In this document: piece by piece, positions 1 through 12,130 of the stretch | Layout: each line of letters opens with the position of its first letter | Numbering within the stretch: position 1 is the first letter of the stretch | From: Calcarisporiella thermophila CBS 279.70 | Lineage: Eukaryota > Calcarisporiellomycota | Direction of reading: 5' to 3' | Assembly (NCBI RefSeq): GCF_041956535.1 | Contig: NW_027192195.1 | Span: forward strand, 1,116,652 to 1,180,651 | DNA length: 64,000 nucleotides | Made by a program: the position numbers and the translations under genes | Notes under the pieces: model-generated | Told to the model about the DNA's origin: nothing | Database searches by the model: none | The model's input: the letters and a program-made list of their open reading frames with translations, nothing else

Positions 1-86
1 GTATCCATTCTAAATAACCGAAGCTCGAATATAAAATGTTAGAAAGGCTCCCTCCCCCCCTCAGTGTACAACTTAAGTAGCCCAGC

Positions 87-1976
87 ATGCAACACGGTAG
101 CTATGTTAGAGAGAATTTCAACAAATATCATCGGATGGAATTTCGTCCTGACATTTCCCATCTCTCGGAAAACCATGTTGCTGCCTTGAAGATACTTGTG
201 CGCCTGGGAGCTCTGATGGAGAAGTTTTTGCTACGGCAAGTATGGAGCGAGAATGAGGCATTGTTAAAGAAATTGCAGGAAAGGAATGACCAAGACGAAC
301 TAGCCTATTTTAAGTTTCACATGGTCTGTAGCGGCAAGGCCTGAAGTGGGCATTGAATCCGACTAATGTGTCATTAGGGACCATGGGAGATATCCCCGGA
401 GGTTAAAGCGTGGAGGGACGATGTTCCGCCCAGCCCTCCCAAGGGTGCCAATTTCTATCCTGAAGACATGACCACAGAGGAATTTGACACCTGGGTAGCC
501 ACTCTCACCGAGGAGGAGCGAAGAAAAGCCAAAGGCCCTTTCCATGTCATCAGGCGTGGAGCCGATGGTAGGCTGCTTGCTGTCTCTTACGCAGAAGCAT
601 ATGCCGATATCCTTGGCCCCGCCTCTAACTTGCTTGAGGAGGCTGCTGAGTTGATAGAGGATGCTTCTCTAAAAACTTTCCTGCGGAAGCTGGCGGCTGC
701 TTTCCTGAATAACGATTTCCATTCTGCCGAAATAGCAGGAATGAAGGTGTCGCCCCAGGCGCCGTTCGAGATTAATTGCATTCCCAAATCGGTGAGTCAG
801 CTTCCGGGTGTCTACCACTAATTTGCAATGGTTAACTTGCAGATCAACGGATAGCCTTATTTAGACCGTTTATATGGCACAAAAGGTGTCATTTCATTTA
901 GCGTACTAGTGAATGATCTTGAGGTAACAAGATCACTCAAAAAATATGTAAGCTGCCAGCAAATCGTGGAAAAATTTCTTCCCATTCCGGACGCGTACAA
1001 AAATCCTCGCCCGATAAAAGCTAAATGTTATGGCGGCGAATATGCTCGTGTATAAGGGTAACATCTTCAATTTATTCCTCCTATTGAACGGGGCACTGGA
1101 TAGTAAACGTCTTTTTGAAAAAGATTCTTCCATGTGCGTTGCATATCATGAAGAGCCTCATGAACAGGCCGACGAGAATTTGCCGTCTCGTCTCGTACTG
1201 ATTAAAAACTGCCTGGAGGCCGCCTTTGACAAGCTTGCCAAGGTGGCCGAGGTCATCCTTGTGGCAGAGCAGAGCAGCTTATTGAAATTCCTCGCCTACT
1301 TCCTGTTCGTGCTAATGCACGAGGTGGGTCACGCTAATGGACCTCAATATATTGCTGGTAGCGCACGGGTGAAGATTGCAGAGAAGCTTAGAGATCTTCA
1401 TACCTCGCTTGATGAAGCAAAAGCAGGTAGGTATCTTGTTAAAAATGGACAAGTGGCTAGGAAATTGAACGTTGAGAGGTTATGATTAGATGTGTCTGGC
1501 ATGTTTGGAGTCAAGGTGCTGATCCAACAAGGTGTTATCACTGAAGCAAGCTACGAGGAAATGACCATCGCTTATACCGTCTGCATTATCACTAGGTATA
1601 TTCACTCTTACTCACTCGCCACGCCGGCTGACTCTGACAACCCTTTTTGTATAGCACTCTACTTGGGCCTGACTTTGCCCGTGGACTGGGTGCCATCATT
1701 GAGTTGAATTATCACATGCAGCACGACGCAATTATCTGGGATAGCGGGGCCAAGCGCTTTTCCATCCATTTCGAAAGGCTCTCCCACTCAGTTGAAAGCT
1801 TGGTGCGAGATCTGATGACTATGCAAGCAGAAGGGGATTTAGAGGCCGCGCGAGCCTTTGTCTCTAAATATGGTGCCAAAGTAGCTCCTCTAGAGCAGGA
1901 AATGGAAATGATAAAAAAAAACTGCAAAGAAATTTGGCCCGTTTTTCCCCTGGAGACGGAGCTGCTTCATGGATGA
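87..1976 (+). CDS. M49-family peptidase (Nudix-associated DPP III type), 5' end possibly cut by the window edge
   Basis: Zinc metallopeptidase of family M49, resembling the plant and bacterial Nudix-linked dipeptidyl-peptidase III proteins. Exons seen: 87-323, 378-791, 855 to about 1047, about 1100-1426, 1490-1595 and 1655-1976. Introns 324-377, 792-854, 1427-1489 and 1596-1654 keep frame; the one near 1050-1100 is unresolved. Readable motifs are GANFYPEDMT, the zinc-binding HEVGH followed by ANGP (HEXXH form, as in the Nudix-type M49 enzymes rather than HEXXGH of classical DPP III), and the third-ligand helix DEAKAD created across the 1427-1489 intron. The first ATG may be internal because a possible acceptor lies just before it, so the N-terminus may lie outside the window. 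No Nudix domain is visible here. It likely cleaves peptides in the cytosol. Family call is firm; exact start and substrate are not. Confidence 0.8.
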
Positions 1977-2233
1977 AACATCCACCCCGCTCTCTTTTTA
2001 ATACTCTATTTGTAGGATATTATTATTATTGGAATTTATTCTTATGTAAAGGACCCAACTGTCCAGGGCCTGAATAAATATGAGCCCTATGTCCTGGATG
2101 TGCTCTGACAGTTTAAAAAACCAAAATATAGAGTAACCCACAACCCAAAGGCACGACCATTTTGTATATTATTGTGCATGAAAGCAAGATTAGCGGAGTT
2201 GAACCAACATGCATTCCCCTTAGCGTTAAAACT

Positions 2234-5206
2234 CTAAATCACCCATTCCTTGGTCACCACATCTATGTACGCGGCCGTCACATCCTCGCGTAGCTCCCGT
2301 TTAACCCTTTGCAATACTGCATTCCCTGCTCTGTCGCCTAGCGCCGAAAGGTTCAATTTGAGCTTCCAGGTCTCCCGCTCCTCAAGCGGAACATAATCAG
2401 GCACGCGCACCGACAAATCGAGACGCCACGTGTTAGTGTGGCCATGCCCAGCCACATGTCGGATAACGTACCAATGACCATCCGCTTCATTGCCTTTGGC
2501 CTCCACCAGAGCGGCGCGGGGCTTCTCCTTGGACTGGGCAAGGGGATCGGGGGCGACGTGTGGAAGTTCATCCTGGATCGACCAATCCAAAACGTGTGCG
2601 CGGAAACCAAGCACACTCCATGTGTAATCCCCTAACTCGGCCACGAGTGTTAGGTGTCGCACGTGACGGGTGGCATCGTAGCTGGAGTTGAACGAGTAAA
2701 GGTGTGGAATTTTGGGGGGAGGCGTGGCGTTGGAAGAGGCGAGCGGGAAGCGGTAGGATTCAATAAAGCTGGAGAGTGGGAACGAGATTTGCCAGTCGGC
2801 CGAGGCCGCTTGGGGCTCGCGTAGCTCTCCCTCAGAGAGGGACACCTGCTTCAATACGTCCAAGACGTCCCCCTTATCGTGCGAAAAGGGGGCGGCATCG
2901 GATCTTGCGATATGTAGACTAGCCTCGCCACTGGTGGCATTTACTAGGTGCTGTATGTAGACCTTTCTGGGATGCAAGGCATCGAATGGGGCGCCTCGTA
3001 GGGTGGCAAATACTAAGATTGCGATGAGGATCCACCCACTCAGGAGCACCAAGACTCGACGGGTCGTGTTCCGACCGTGGCGAAGCGAAAAGGCTGGTAG
3101 CAGCGGCGCTAAGACCCATGTAAGCCACCCAAAGACCGAGGCAATGACATGATCGGCCGGCGAATGTGCACCCACTCTTCCCATTAGCGGAACAAGCATA
3201 TCCACCAACATCAGGCCATAATAGATGCCAATGCTGGAGATAAATGCAAAGCCAACCACATACACCCATAGGCCAATCGAATTTCGCGTTCTCCACTTCT
3301 TGCTTCCCACTCCATTCCGTGCCTCATTCAACCCAATCAGCAAGACAAAAAGAAGAGACACCAGCCAGGGCCCGAATGCGCTAGGGATCCTGTACGCGGA
3401 CATGAGCAGGGCCCATAAATTATACACACCAGCTACCCCAATCAGGGTGACATGTTCAGCCGACAGCAGCCCAAAGGCCCCCCACTGATCCGCCAGGTAC
3501 TGAACTCCTATGGAGCCGAGCGCAGAAGCCGGCGCGAACAAAACCCATCCGTACCACTCGCGTGAATACCATGTCATCGGTTTACCCATCTGTACCATGG
3601 CCAAGGCAACCAGGTTCGGTACGATTATGGCAGCGATGGCCCCCAAAATGAAGGTGGCCATGGCCACGCAATACGTGGAAAAGGTTGAGAGGAATGGCAA
3701 CTTCTGACGCCGCACGATGTGAATGAAGAGCCCAAGGGAGACCAGGTGGGTGGCTAGATGCAAGCGAGACGCTATGCTCCAGGGATAGTCAATGAACGCC
3801 AGCCCAAAAATATCGAAGAAAACTAAATCGGAAACTGGTTCCACCTTCGTGAGAGAAGTCGCGGTCAGCTGCTCGACAAGGGCAAGCGTGTTCTCGCCCA
3901 TATGCTAAGGAAGATGTGGAATGGAACGGGTAAGGGCGGGGAGGAGGAAAAACAACGAAACCAGGGGTGTGTACCTGAAGTGTTCCAGGAGCAATGTGGG
4001 CTATAGTGTCGAGTTGGGTGTGGTAGAGATACGAGTTTTTGTAAAGAGCCATATCGAGTCCGGTTAAGTTGCCGTAGTGGACAAATTGACGGAAATCGGT
4101 GTCCGATAAAATGATCCCAGTGCGGAACACGTCATTTGCCTGTGCGGAAAGAGAGGATTAGAAATGGGAGGTTATCTCGATCCTCTGAGGGCGCGTTAAC
4201 CGCCTGCGGAGCCTACCAGCACATTCCCATGCGGATAGGGCACCTTTCGATAGGCCTCCACCACCTGCTTCGAATTCGCTTGGAAGAGAACCTCGCTTCC
4301 CGTGGTTCCACACGCCTCCAAATTCACCACTGCCCGAACCGTCTCAGCCAGCCCGTACTTTGTCACAAATGCATGGGATGCATCCTGAAGAGATTCCTCT
4401 GCGCCGTTAAACAAAAATACCGCGGCGTTTTGGCCGCCCCAACTCGGTCGCCGGCTCAAGACACGAATGATTTCGAGCATCACCGCAATCCCTGCGCCGT
4501 CGTCTGCCGCGCCAGGCGAGCCTATCATGGAGTCGTAGTGCGCGTTCAGTAGCACCGCATTTTTATTGCATTCTTCGCCGCAGGACATGCGAACAATGAT
4601 ATTGGTCACATTCGTGTACATTTTGAGCACCACTATAAACACAAAGTCATTCATGAGTAGAGTTAGAGAACTCGGAGGCAAGGAGGGCGGCTAAGAAGTG
4701 GTCCATAATTACTATGATGCATAAAGTCAAAGCGATGCGTTCCCGATTCCTCCTGCACGAAAACATCGAACTTCGTATTGGCTGAAAGCTGATACTCGCG
4801 TAGGCGGGAGAGGAGATATTGTTTGGCGCGCCCTTCTTCCGCCGTCCCGACAATTCCTGAAAAATATTGAAAATGGTATAGACACGTCTGGAAAATTGCG
4901 CGAGAGAGCGAAATTCATTCCAACGCATAAATGGATTCATCTTCAGAACTTACGTTCTCCTATTTCCTCCGCCAAGTACGTGACCGTCTCTCTCGCATTC
5001 AACTCGGAGAATCCCTCCGAATCCTCCTTTAGCACCGGCTCTGGTAAACGGTAATGCATATAAGAGCCAAACCATACTGCCAAAAACACAGTAATCAAGA
5101 TAATAATGTAGGAGCGCAGCGGGGAGGATGCATCCTCGGGGGGAGATTTGGACGATGTCGGTGAAGCGAGAGGGGATGAGTTAGAATGGACTCGTTTGCG
5201 TAGCAT
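2234..5206 (-). CDS. ERMP1: ERMP1/FXNA-like membrane metallopeptidase, family M28
   Basis: Multi-exon minus-strand gene for an ER or vacuolar membrane aminopeptidase of the M28 family. The chosen start (5206, MLRKRVHS) gives a short basic cytosolic tail followed by one membrane segment near residues 35-55. An upstream in-frame ATG at 5302 is possible. The luminal peptidase domain carries the zinc ligands in order: HYDS, GAADDGAG, NGAEES, SDTDFR and LYHTQLDT. This is the complete M28 set, so the enzyme should be active. The large last exon (3901-2234) encodes about eight or nine hydrophobic segments followed by a soluble C-terminal domain, the arrangement known for mammalian ERMP1 and fungal vacuolar membrane protease Pff1. 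Introns lie near 4940, 4680-4630, 4196-4140 and 3990-3900. Which of the two compartments it occupies cannot be told from sequence. Confidence 0.88.
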
Positions 5207-6456
5207 ATAGTCAAGGGGAAAGGGTGAGGGAGGGGATTGGGGGGAGTAGCAGGCGATGAGGCGATCGGGAAATCGAAGAGTTAAGAAACAAAGAAAGCCC
5301 AAGCTACTAAAGTTGGCATATGAAAGTTCTAATGAGAGAAGCTTTGTCTCCTCGTTGAAATTGTCCTAACGCGGTAATGTACGGGTTTTGGAGTACCGTT
5401 ATGGAAAACTTTAATACTGGGCCTAATTGCCGACGCGGCCGCAAAGAGAGTTTGCAGCTGCGTCCACAGTTCCACGCATCCTCGGCCTTTCCCCTTAGCA
5501 ACAGCCATGCCCTAGATAGGAAGTTTCGATTCAATTCGTGGGGAAACTTGGCTGCACTTGAACCATCTCAGTTTTCCGGCGGGCGGACCGCATTGGTGCT
5601 CCGCGATACAGTAAGATCCTGATCCCTTGGGAGCTTATGTATCGGGGCCTAGCCCGCGGGTGTTCTTTCATGAAGAAGGCTCGATCGTCGACGCGATAAA
5701 GGATGCATCCAAAGTTCTGTATGCTGAGGATGCAGAAGGGCCGGGCAAAGGGATCTAGCTTGGAGCCAAAGGGGCCCCAACTTGCTGGCCTTTGTGCCCC
5801 GACTTTGCAAAGGCTCGTGGAGCTTATTCTACCCCACTGTACCGGGCTTGACCTTACCATTATGAGAGTAACCATAGGCTGCCTGTGGATGGTTCGCCAT
5901 CGTCATTGCATCTCTGTGCTCATTTGTAGTAGGCACAAGTGCCACCCGGTACTACCGATAAACTACGATCAATAGAAGTCCGAGGATGTGCTAATCGTGA
6001 ACAGTGTCCGCCGAATGTCCAGTGCAATTGCAAGAGTGCGCTCTGATTTCCGGCTCCTGACCGGGAGTAAGCATTTCCTTTGTGAGTTACGTACTGGTTC
6101 AGACAGAATGCCTCTATGGAACAAAGTTTACACGTTCATGTGTAAAGGAGCTTATGCCTATAGGGAAATCCCTAGCTCTAAGCATTTCTCTGTATTATAT
6201 CATTTGGGTTAAAAAAAAATCATGAGATAATCTTTGGTTGATTCGCAGTCGATGTTCTGAAATCACGGAATCTTCACCATCAACCCTGGCATTTCTTAAG
6301 CGTCTTACTATCCCATCCTTGATGGGCAACGGATATTAATGAAATAAAGAGACGATTAATTGTCCATAGTTCTTTGTGCCTTCTTAATGCTTAGCCGTAC
6401 CAGCCACAGCACTCAAGCTACCCTGCAGCTCATCTGGAGCATATTGGGGAAGGAGG
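5207..6456. other. Intergenic, no supported gene
   Basis: Several open frames of 60-115 codons occur on both strands, but none has recognisable motifs, splice support or a consistent extension. The stretch separates the divergent ERMP1-like gene from the VRG4 gene and probably contains both promoters. Confidence 0.5.
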
Positions 6457-6807
6457 TCAGTCGAGACGGGCCGCAACCAAGTTGATGAGCGCGACCAACT
6501 CCATATAGATTAATTTCGTGTTATTCACAAACATGTGCCCCGATGGAGTATAGGACGGATGTGCTTGCTTGCTGGCCAACCAGCGCCCGCGCTCAGGATG
6601 ACCGATGGAAGCCACTAGGCCGACAAGAGAGAGACTATCCCTCTTTGTCTTTATGGCTCGATGCTCCCCGCCTATCCTCAGCACCATCCTAGTTTCAAAA
6701 ATGCCCGAGACTCCTGGGTTTTGATTAAAATAGGATGGCCGCGCATTTCCCTGCGGAGCTCTGTGATTGGCTGCCCCTAACTTAGTTTCCGTTCCAATTC
6801 GCCCCAT
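6457..6807 (-). CDS. Possible small protein, unrecognised
   Basis: A 116-codon ATG-initiated frame on the minus strand, divergent from the VRG4 gene starting at 6911. It shows no known motif. Just past its stop another minus frame (about 6475-6385) continues open for ~30 codons and ends with PQYAPDELQG and a TAA. This could mean a missed intron or frameshift near the end. Base composition is coding-like but this is weak evidence, and it may simply be part of the shared promoter region. Confidence 0.22.
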   Translation of the reverse strand: MGRIGTETKLGAANHRAPQGNARPSYFNQNPGVSGIFETRMVLRIGGEHRAIKTKRDSLSLVGLVASIGHPERGRWLASKQAHPSYTPSGHMFVNNTKLIYMELVALINLVAARLD

Positions 6808-6910
6808 GATTGAGGCTGCTAGGGTTAGATAGCAAGGCCAAGGGGAACTTGCTTAGTTTTCCTTCACTTTCCCCCTCCCCTTTCCATCCTTTAGATAGAG
6901 TAGAGCCAGC

Positions 6911-8187
6911 ATGTCGAAGGAGGACGCTAAAGAATTTAAAGTCGCCTTCCCGGCAGATAATTCCTCTCCTCTCCCCCCATCACAGCTGCAGCAGCAAAAG
7001 CGAAGCGCCTGGGTAGATGCATCGCTCCCGATCTTCTGCCAATGTGCAGCAAGCATCTTGATGACCGTGACAAACAAATATGTTGTTTCGGGAACCGATT
7101 TCAATATGAACTTCTTTCTTCTGGCTGTGCAGGTGTGCTAACCTTTTGCCTCATCTTTCTCGAATGTTGCTTGATGCTGATCCCGCGATCAAGTCTATTG
7201 TAACAGTGTTTCTACTAGAGCTGTTCAAGCGTGTATCTCTGATCCAGTATCGTCCGTACAGCCACGAGGAAGCCAAGAGCTGGTTCCCGGTCACTGCGCT
7301 GCTGGTTGCCATGATTTACACCGGGAGCAAGGCTCTCCAGTACTTCCCGATCCCCATCTATACCATCTTTAAAAACATCACCATTATCCTTATAGCATAT
7401 GGAGAGGTGGTCTGGTTCGGGGGCAAAGTGACGCAGTTGATGCTGGCCTCTTTCGGGCTGATGGTTGGTTTTCCAGCGTTGCAATGAAGATCTCCGTGCT
7501 CGATCCTTAGTCAATGACTTGCTATTGTTATCTGCTAGGTCCTGTCGTCCGTGATTGCAGGGTGGTCGGATGTCGCCGAGATGCTCTCGCAGAACATTGT
7601 GCGCATCGATCTCCTCGCTGGCTATCTGTGGATGTATGCCAACTGCTTTTCCACGGCGGCTTTTGTCCTCTATATGCGCAAGCGTATCAAGCTGACGAAC
7701 TTTAAGGATTTCGACACGGCCTTTTACAACAATTTACTCAGCATCCCGCTGCTGGTGGTCTTGACTTTGATCTTCGAGGACTGGAGCGAGGAGGGTTTGG
7801 CGCGCAATTTGTAAGTGATTTCTCCCCTGTTTTGAGGTATCTCCTGATTCACGAGCTAAGCCGGGATTTGCTTTCAGCCCCGAGGAGTCCAAGAACTGGC
7901 TCTACATCGCCATGATCCTCTCGGGCACGACCGCCTTTGCGATTTCGTACACGAGCGCCTGGTGTGTGCGGGTGACCTCGTCCACCACCTACAGCATGGT
8001 GGGTGCCCTCAACAAGCTGCCTGTTGCCGTGAGCGGGATGGTGTTCTTCGGTGATCCCGTCACCGTGCAAAGCGTGAGCGCAGTGAGCGTCGGGTTCACT
8101 GCTGGAGTGGTCTATGTGGTCGCCCAGGAGCAAAAGAAGAGGGCCGAAAAGAGTCAGCTCCCTCTGACCGAGAAGGAGGATAAATGA
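6911..8187 (+). CDS. VRG4: GDP-mannose transporter, VRG4 type
   Basis: Golgi nucleotide-sugar antiporter that brings GDP-mannose into the lumen for mannosylation of glycoproteins and glycolipids. Four exons, 6911-7132, 7194-7463, 7539-7810 and 7878-8187, join in phase to a 357-residue protein. The N-terminal ~35 residues are cytosolic, then about ten hydrophobic segments follow. The signature GALNKLP near residue 300 is the conserved GALNK substrate motif of Vrg4/GONST transporters, and [13 protein letters not shown] matches the other conserved family block. The C-terminus is a short charged cytosolic tail ([13 protein letters not shown]) suited to COPI retrieval. Introns are 61-75 nt with GT..AG ends. 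Length and motif content fit the family closely. Confidence 0.95.
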
Positions 8188-8609
8188 CGTGTACTTTTTT
8201 TCGTTTCTTCCCTGTACTCTATTCATTGGTATTTCTTCATTTCTTAACACCTTAGACCTTTTTCTTAACGAGGAGTTAGAGTTTCTGACGGAGGAGATCT
8301 GAGTGGTTTAGAAAGGAAATGGAAAATGCTCATGGCGCTGCTTATAGCGCGAAAATCAAAACCCATTGGGCCGAGTTTCTCAGCCCAGATGACGGTGGCT
8401 TGTGGTAATACAAGTCCTTGACATGTAAGAGAAAAAAAATCCGGAAAGGTTGCACCCCATATTCTATTGAATTTTTGGGGGGAAGGGAAATAAATAAGTG
8501 ATCGAGAGGATTCCAATTTTAATACTCCATCTCCTCTTCATTCGCGACTTTTTTTTGTGGAATTCCCCAGTGTATTTATGGCAGCCATTCTGCATTGCTC
8601 TGAATAATA
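8188..8609. other. Intergenic between VRG4 and the NT-C2 gene
   Basis: 422 bp with no supported gene. It should hold the VRG4 3' end and the promoter of the next gene. Homopolymer T runs occur but no clear TATA box is visible. Confidence 0.4.
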
Positions 8610-9447
8610 ATGCCGTTCCAGCTTTTCCAGCGTTTCCGACGCAATCATGCTCTTGAATGCATCGCCCACCTCGACATCCAATCCCTTACCCGGCTTCCTC
8701 TACTGAAGGGCCAATATTTCGTGGAATGGCGGCTGCTTGAAGGGGGAAGCACCTCCGCTCTCCTCAACACCGCATATCAAACGCGTGGGCAAACGAAGAG
8801 GGTCTCCCTGGAGAATTATTGTGCCCACTGGGATTCGCACCAGAAAACCATGATTCGGTTGGGCATAGGCGTGGATGGAGAGCTCCTGCCACTGCGCGCG
8901 CAATTCACGGTGACGCAGCTGGTTGAACGAGAAAAGCCGCAGGTAGCTAGTCTTGAGCTTGACATTAATGATCCTCGGATCCTTTTCCTCCATGGATATT
9001 TACATTCATTGCTTATTTTAGATCATTGGCCGTCTAATTCTCAACCTTGCTGAATACGTAATTTTGCATAAACAGCCCACCAAGTTGGATGAATCCCAGC
9101 CTCCCCGGAAATATCGCCTCGATCAGTGCTATTACCCGCGTGCCACTCTGCATCTCGGAATTCGTGTCGAGCAAGTTCCATCCTCCACCCCGCTCGCCTA
9201 CAAAGTCCCCCCGCTTAACCGACGGATGATTATACCCGACGAGCGTGATCTCGTTGAACTTTTGGGGCAGGAACGAGATATTATTGTGGCAGGAGGCAAG
9301 CGAATGAGGGCGAGAGAACTCGTCCATGATCGCTTATGGAGGACGTTCGCCGGCGAGGCAGCTGACGACGACCTCTGTCTTAGGGGTCATAAGGGCCTGG
9401 ATAAAAAGCGCTATGCACGACTCTCCTACGCGGAGAGCGCAATCTGA
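8610..9447 (+). CDS. NT-type C2 domain protein (EEIG1/EHBP1-like N-terminal C2)
   Basis: Two exons, 8610-8942 and 9022-9447, join in phase to a 252-residue protein. The N-terminal ~150 residues resemble the NT-C2 domain found at the start of EEIG1/FAM102 and EHBP1 proteins: QYFVEWRLLEGG, a central KRVSLENYCAHWD segment, and the closing strand GRLILNLAEYV directly after the intron. In animals and fungi such domains bind membranes or link organelles to cytoskeleton. Here the C2 is followed only by a short tail of about 100 residues with no coiled coil, so the protein is shorter than most relatives. It is assigned by pattern only; the function is inferred, not shown. Confidence 0.7.
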
Positions 9448-10095
9448 CACATCTCTTCTTTGATCGAACACGATCTCCCCTCTTCTTCTCTTCTGTCCAC
9501 GCCCCCCTTTCTCTCTCTGTCTCTTCAGACTTTTATTTTGTGCTTTACTATTGTGTAAATACGCTTTTATTCATCTTTTTTTCTTATATTTTCCTGCGAG
9601 TGTTCCGTCATGAATGCGTTTTTTTTTTTTGGTTATTTTATTTTCCTTTCTTTGCTATGTCCCTACTTCATCTTCCCATTTTGGTGTTTATGTATTTGCC
9701 TAGTTTTTTGCTGTTGGTTAACGTTTTTCTGCATTCTTTTTTCACCCAAAAGTTTCAAGAATATAGGTTGAAGAGAAAACCAATGAAGAAGAAAAGAGTC
9801 AATGGCTAGTGGGGGAGAGGGGAGAAGGGTCTGCTTCTTCGTAGTAAGAATCTGTGGGCAAGCGTGACAAAGGGTCCTGCGAGAGATTTGCGTCTCGGAA
9901 AAAAAAAACGTGAATAGACAATAATAACATTGAAGATAAGCAAGAGAAAAGAAATATCGACAAAAGAACGCGCAATACAGTCGGGAAAAATATGTATAAT
10001 TAAAAAAGGCCAGCGTATATACTACTATAAATACTAAATAAAGCTAAATAGGGGATTTGAAGACGGCTCTTCTACTATGGCTAGACTGCTCTAAT
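9448..10095. other. Convergent intergenic region, T- and A-rich
   Basis: 648 bp between convergent genes. Long pyrimidine and T runs follow the NT-C2 stop and A-rich sequence follows on the other side, as expected for two 3' untranslated regions. No gene or RNA motif is visible. Confidence 0.4.
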
Positions 10096-11520
10096 CTATA
10101 GAAATAGCATGCTCACGTTTGGCACGCCCAGCTCCGGCTTCTCGCTCACCACGCCAACGCTGTCATTCTTCACGCCATCCCAAGACTTGCATCGGTAAAA
10201 CCCACACTTGACGCCCCAAGCGTCCCTGCACACCCAGCAGAATCGGTGCCCACACTGCAAACAGTCCACTTTATTGCATCCGTCGTCGCGCTGGATCAGG
10301 ACAGAGCATCTTGGGCACGTACGACTATTCTCGAGCTTCCATCTTAGAGAGGCTAGATCGTCCTCGGAGGACGTGGGTGAGGAGAGGTTGGCGGCATGAA
10401 GGAGTTGCTGGTAGAGATAGGCTGAGCAGGTGAGCGAGAGATGATGGGTTGCAGCACCGCACTGTAGACAAAGAGGCTGGAGGCATTTCGTGCAGCTTGC
10501 CTGAGGAAAGGAGGAGATGTGCTTAAATTGAAGCTGCGTCCAAGTTTCCGGGTGTTGTTCAAGCGAAATAAGGCGGGAGGAGATGTGGTTCGCGGCTTTG
10601 ACGCACTCTCTTTCTCGCGCCAGGCCGCGCCGTAATAAGGAGGGCTCTTCCTCGCCCTTCACATCTCTACTCATTAGGGCGGATCTTATGCTTTAATAAC
10701 GAGCCGCATTTTTAGATACACAATAGAAAATCAAGGAAACTCCACCTGCAGACCACGCTGACCCATCGTCGTAATTCATCCGAGACGTAGCCATAGATAT
10801 CCTCCACTCTAGGTAATCCTGAGACTAGGTGGGCTCGGAAATCATCATTGAAGCGTGCGAGAAATGTATTCGCATGCTCCTCATCGGCATGATCGTCGGT
10901 GTAAATGACAAAGAAACTATAGAGCAACTCTGCGATTTCATTGAAGCAACTAACAATGGCTCCAAGTTAGCTCTCATCGAATGGTTTCTTCCAGTGGTAA
11001 GTATTTTATTCACCGCTCACGGTCCCCGTGATACACTTGTGCTGCTGGCACTACATTGGCGCATACCTGGCAGTAGCGTTGGCATGCGCGAAACGGCTGA
11101 TTGTACTTATTGTATGTCTCGACAACCGAAATGTCAACGTACTGGTACAGCAGCCACATTAGGATGAGTCCTTCACCAGTCATTCATGTAACATGGGAAA
11201 AAAAACTTTATTACCTGGCTCCATTCATGAGTTGGGATGATGTCTTGACAAACGGGACAGGTAATTTTGGAAATACCAAGTCCCCATGAACTGGAAACCA
11301 CCTCAGTGAAATATCTAAGCCCATGGACCAGGACGCCAAGAATAATTCAGTCAAGCTGAAAATGACACCCCCAGCACAAATCCTCTTTATACCTTGTAAT
11401 ACATCGATGGCAGAATTGGTCTTTGCAGCTCCGCAATGTCATGCTGCAATTCCGCTCGAAACAGATGGAGCAGAGCTCCCGGAAGTCTTCCCATTCAGCT
11501 TTGTATTCGTATTCAGGCAT
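10096..11520 (-). CDS. RBR (RING1-IBR-RING2) E3 ubiquitin ligase, RNF14/ITT1-like RING2
   Basis: Five exons, 11520-11393, 11314-11215, 11141-11035, 10949-10746 and 10666-10096, join in phase to 369 residues. RING1 (about residues 14-65) reads CSIC, SCKDQFCHRC and CPVC and is assembled only after splicing intron 1. The IBR begins at CQRYCQVC (about residue 100). Its second half, ASCTKC..CLQCG..H..TC, comes about 140 residues later. RING2 starts at CPRCSVLI and contains DGCNKVDC, where the first Cys matches the catalytic thioester Cys of RBR ligases and Asn-Lys follows as in RNF14. It then closes with CGHRFCWVC. No RWD domain precedes RING1. It should transfer ubiquitin by the RING/HECT hybrid route; the substrate is unknown. 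Confidence 0.85.
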
Positions 11521-11863
11521 TTTAGTAACTATCTTTATTCACTCCAGGGAAAAAAATGTAATGAAATATATATTGGGGTTGAGCCAGCTGTATGCAAACA
11601 GAAGTATTATAGGGCGAGTAAGTGGTATAGTAAGAATGATGAATCTTCTAACTGGAGAATGGGAGATGTAGAGAGATAAAGCAAAAAGGAACTTGTGTTC
11701 TAGCCGCATTGGAAAGAGTGGCAAAAATATTGGACCAGATCACGCGGGTCTCAACTCACGTGGCTTTGTTCGTCATCGACACTTCATTTTACGTAGAGAA
11801 ACAATGAGGAGAGATGAGTTAGATTTCTGGCAAATATAGATTACTTGTTGGCTGCCGATCAAC
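11521..11863. other. Divergent promoter region between the RBR gene and a small ORF
   Basis: 343 bp with no supported gene. It must contain the RBR ligase promoter; no clear regulatory motif is visible. Confidence 0.35.
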
Positions 11864-12130
11864 ATGGTCAGCAGGCTGGCCTTCCATTCCACCTGTCGCC
11901 TCTTTTCAATGGATCGGAGGCAAATGATTTCGATTAAACCATCATGTCCCGACATTGAAAGGCAAAATGCAAATGAAAAGTATGCCATATATCGCATCGA
12001 TGATAACGGACGCGAATATCGCCTCTTCTCGAACACCTACACCTCATATACGGAAGCCCAAAAAGAAGCTAATCAATGGGCACAGCGAGGCCATAAACAA
12101 TACTATTTTGTAAAGAAAGTCTCTTCGTAA
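11864..12130 (+). CDS. Small orphan protein (88 aa)
   Basis: An uninterrupted 88-codon frame. The C-terminal ~50 residues look like a compact alpha-beta fold: KYAIYRIDDNG, then a polar strand-loop, then TEAQKEANQWAQRGHKQYYFVKK. The alternation of hydrophobic and charged positions and the G-H-K-Q turn suggest a real folded domain. I recognise no named family. The start is uncertain; a downstream ATG (MDRRQM) would give about 73 residues. It sits between the RBR ligase and LTO1 and shares no obvious role with either. Confidence 0.45.
   Translation: MVSRLAFHSTCRLFSMDRRQMISIKPSCPDIERQNANEKYAIYRIDDNGREYRLFSNTYTSYTEAQKEANQWAQRGHKQYYFVKKVSS

Noticed and set aside
10829-11167. Plus-strand ORF of 112 codons opposite the RBR gene
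   Set aside because: The minus-strand exons join in phase into a complete RBR protein over the same bases, so the plus frame is a shadow.
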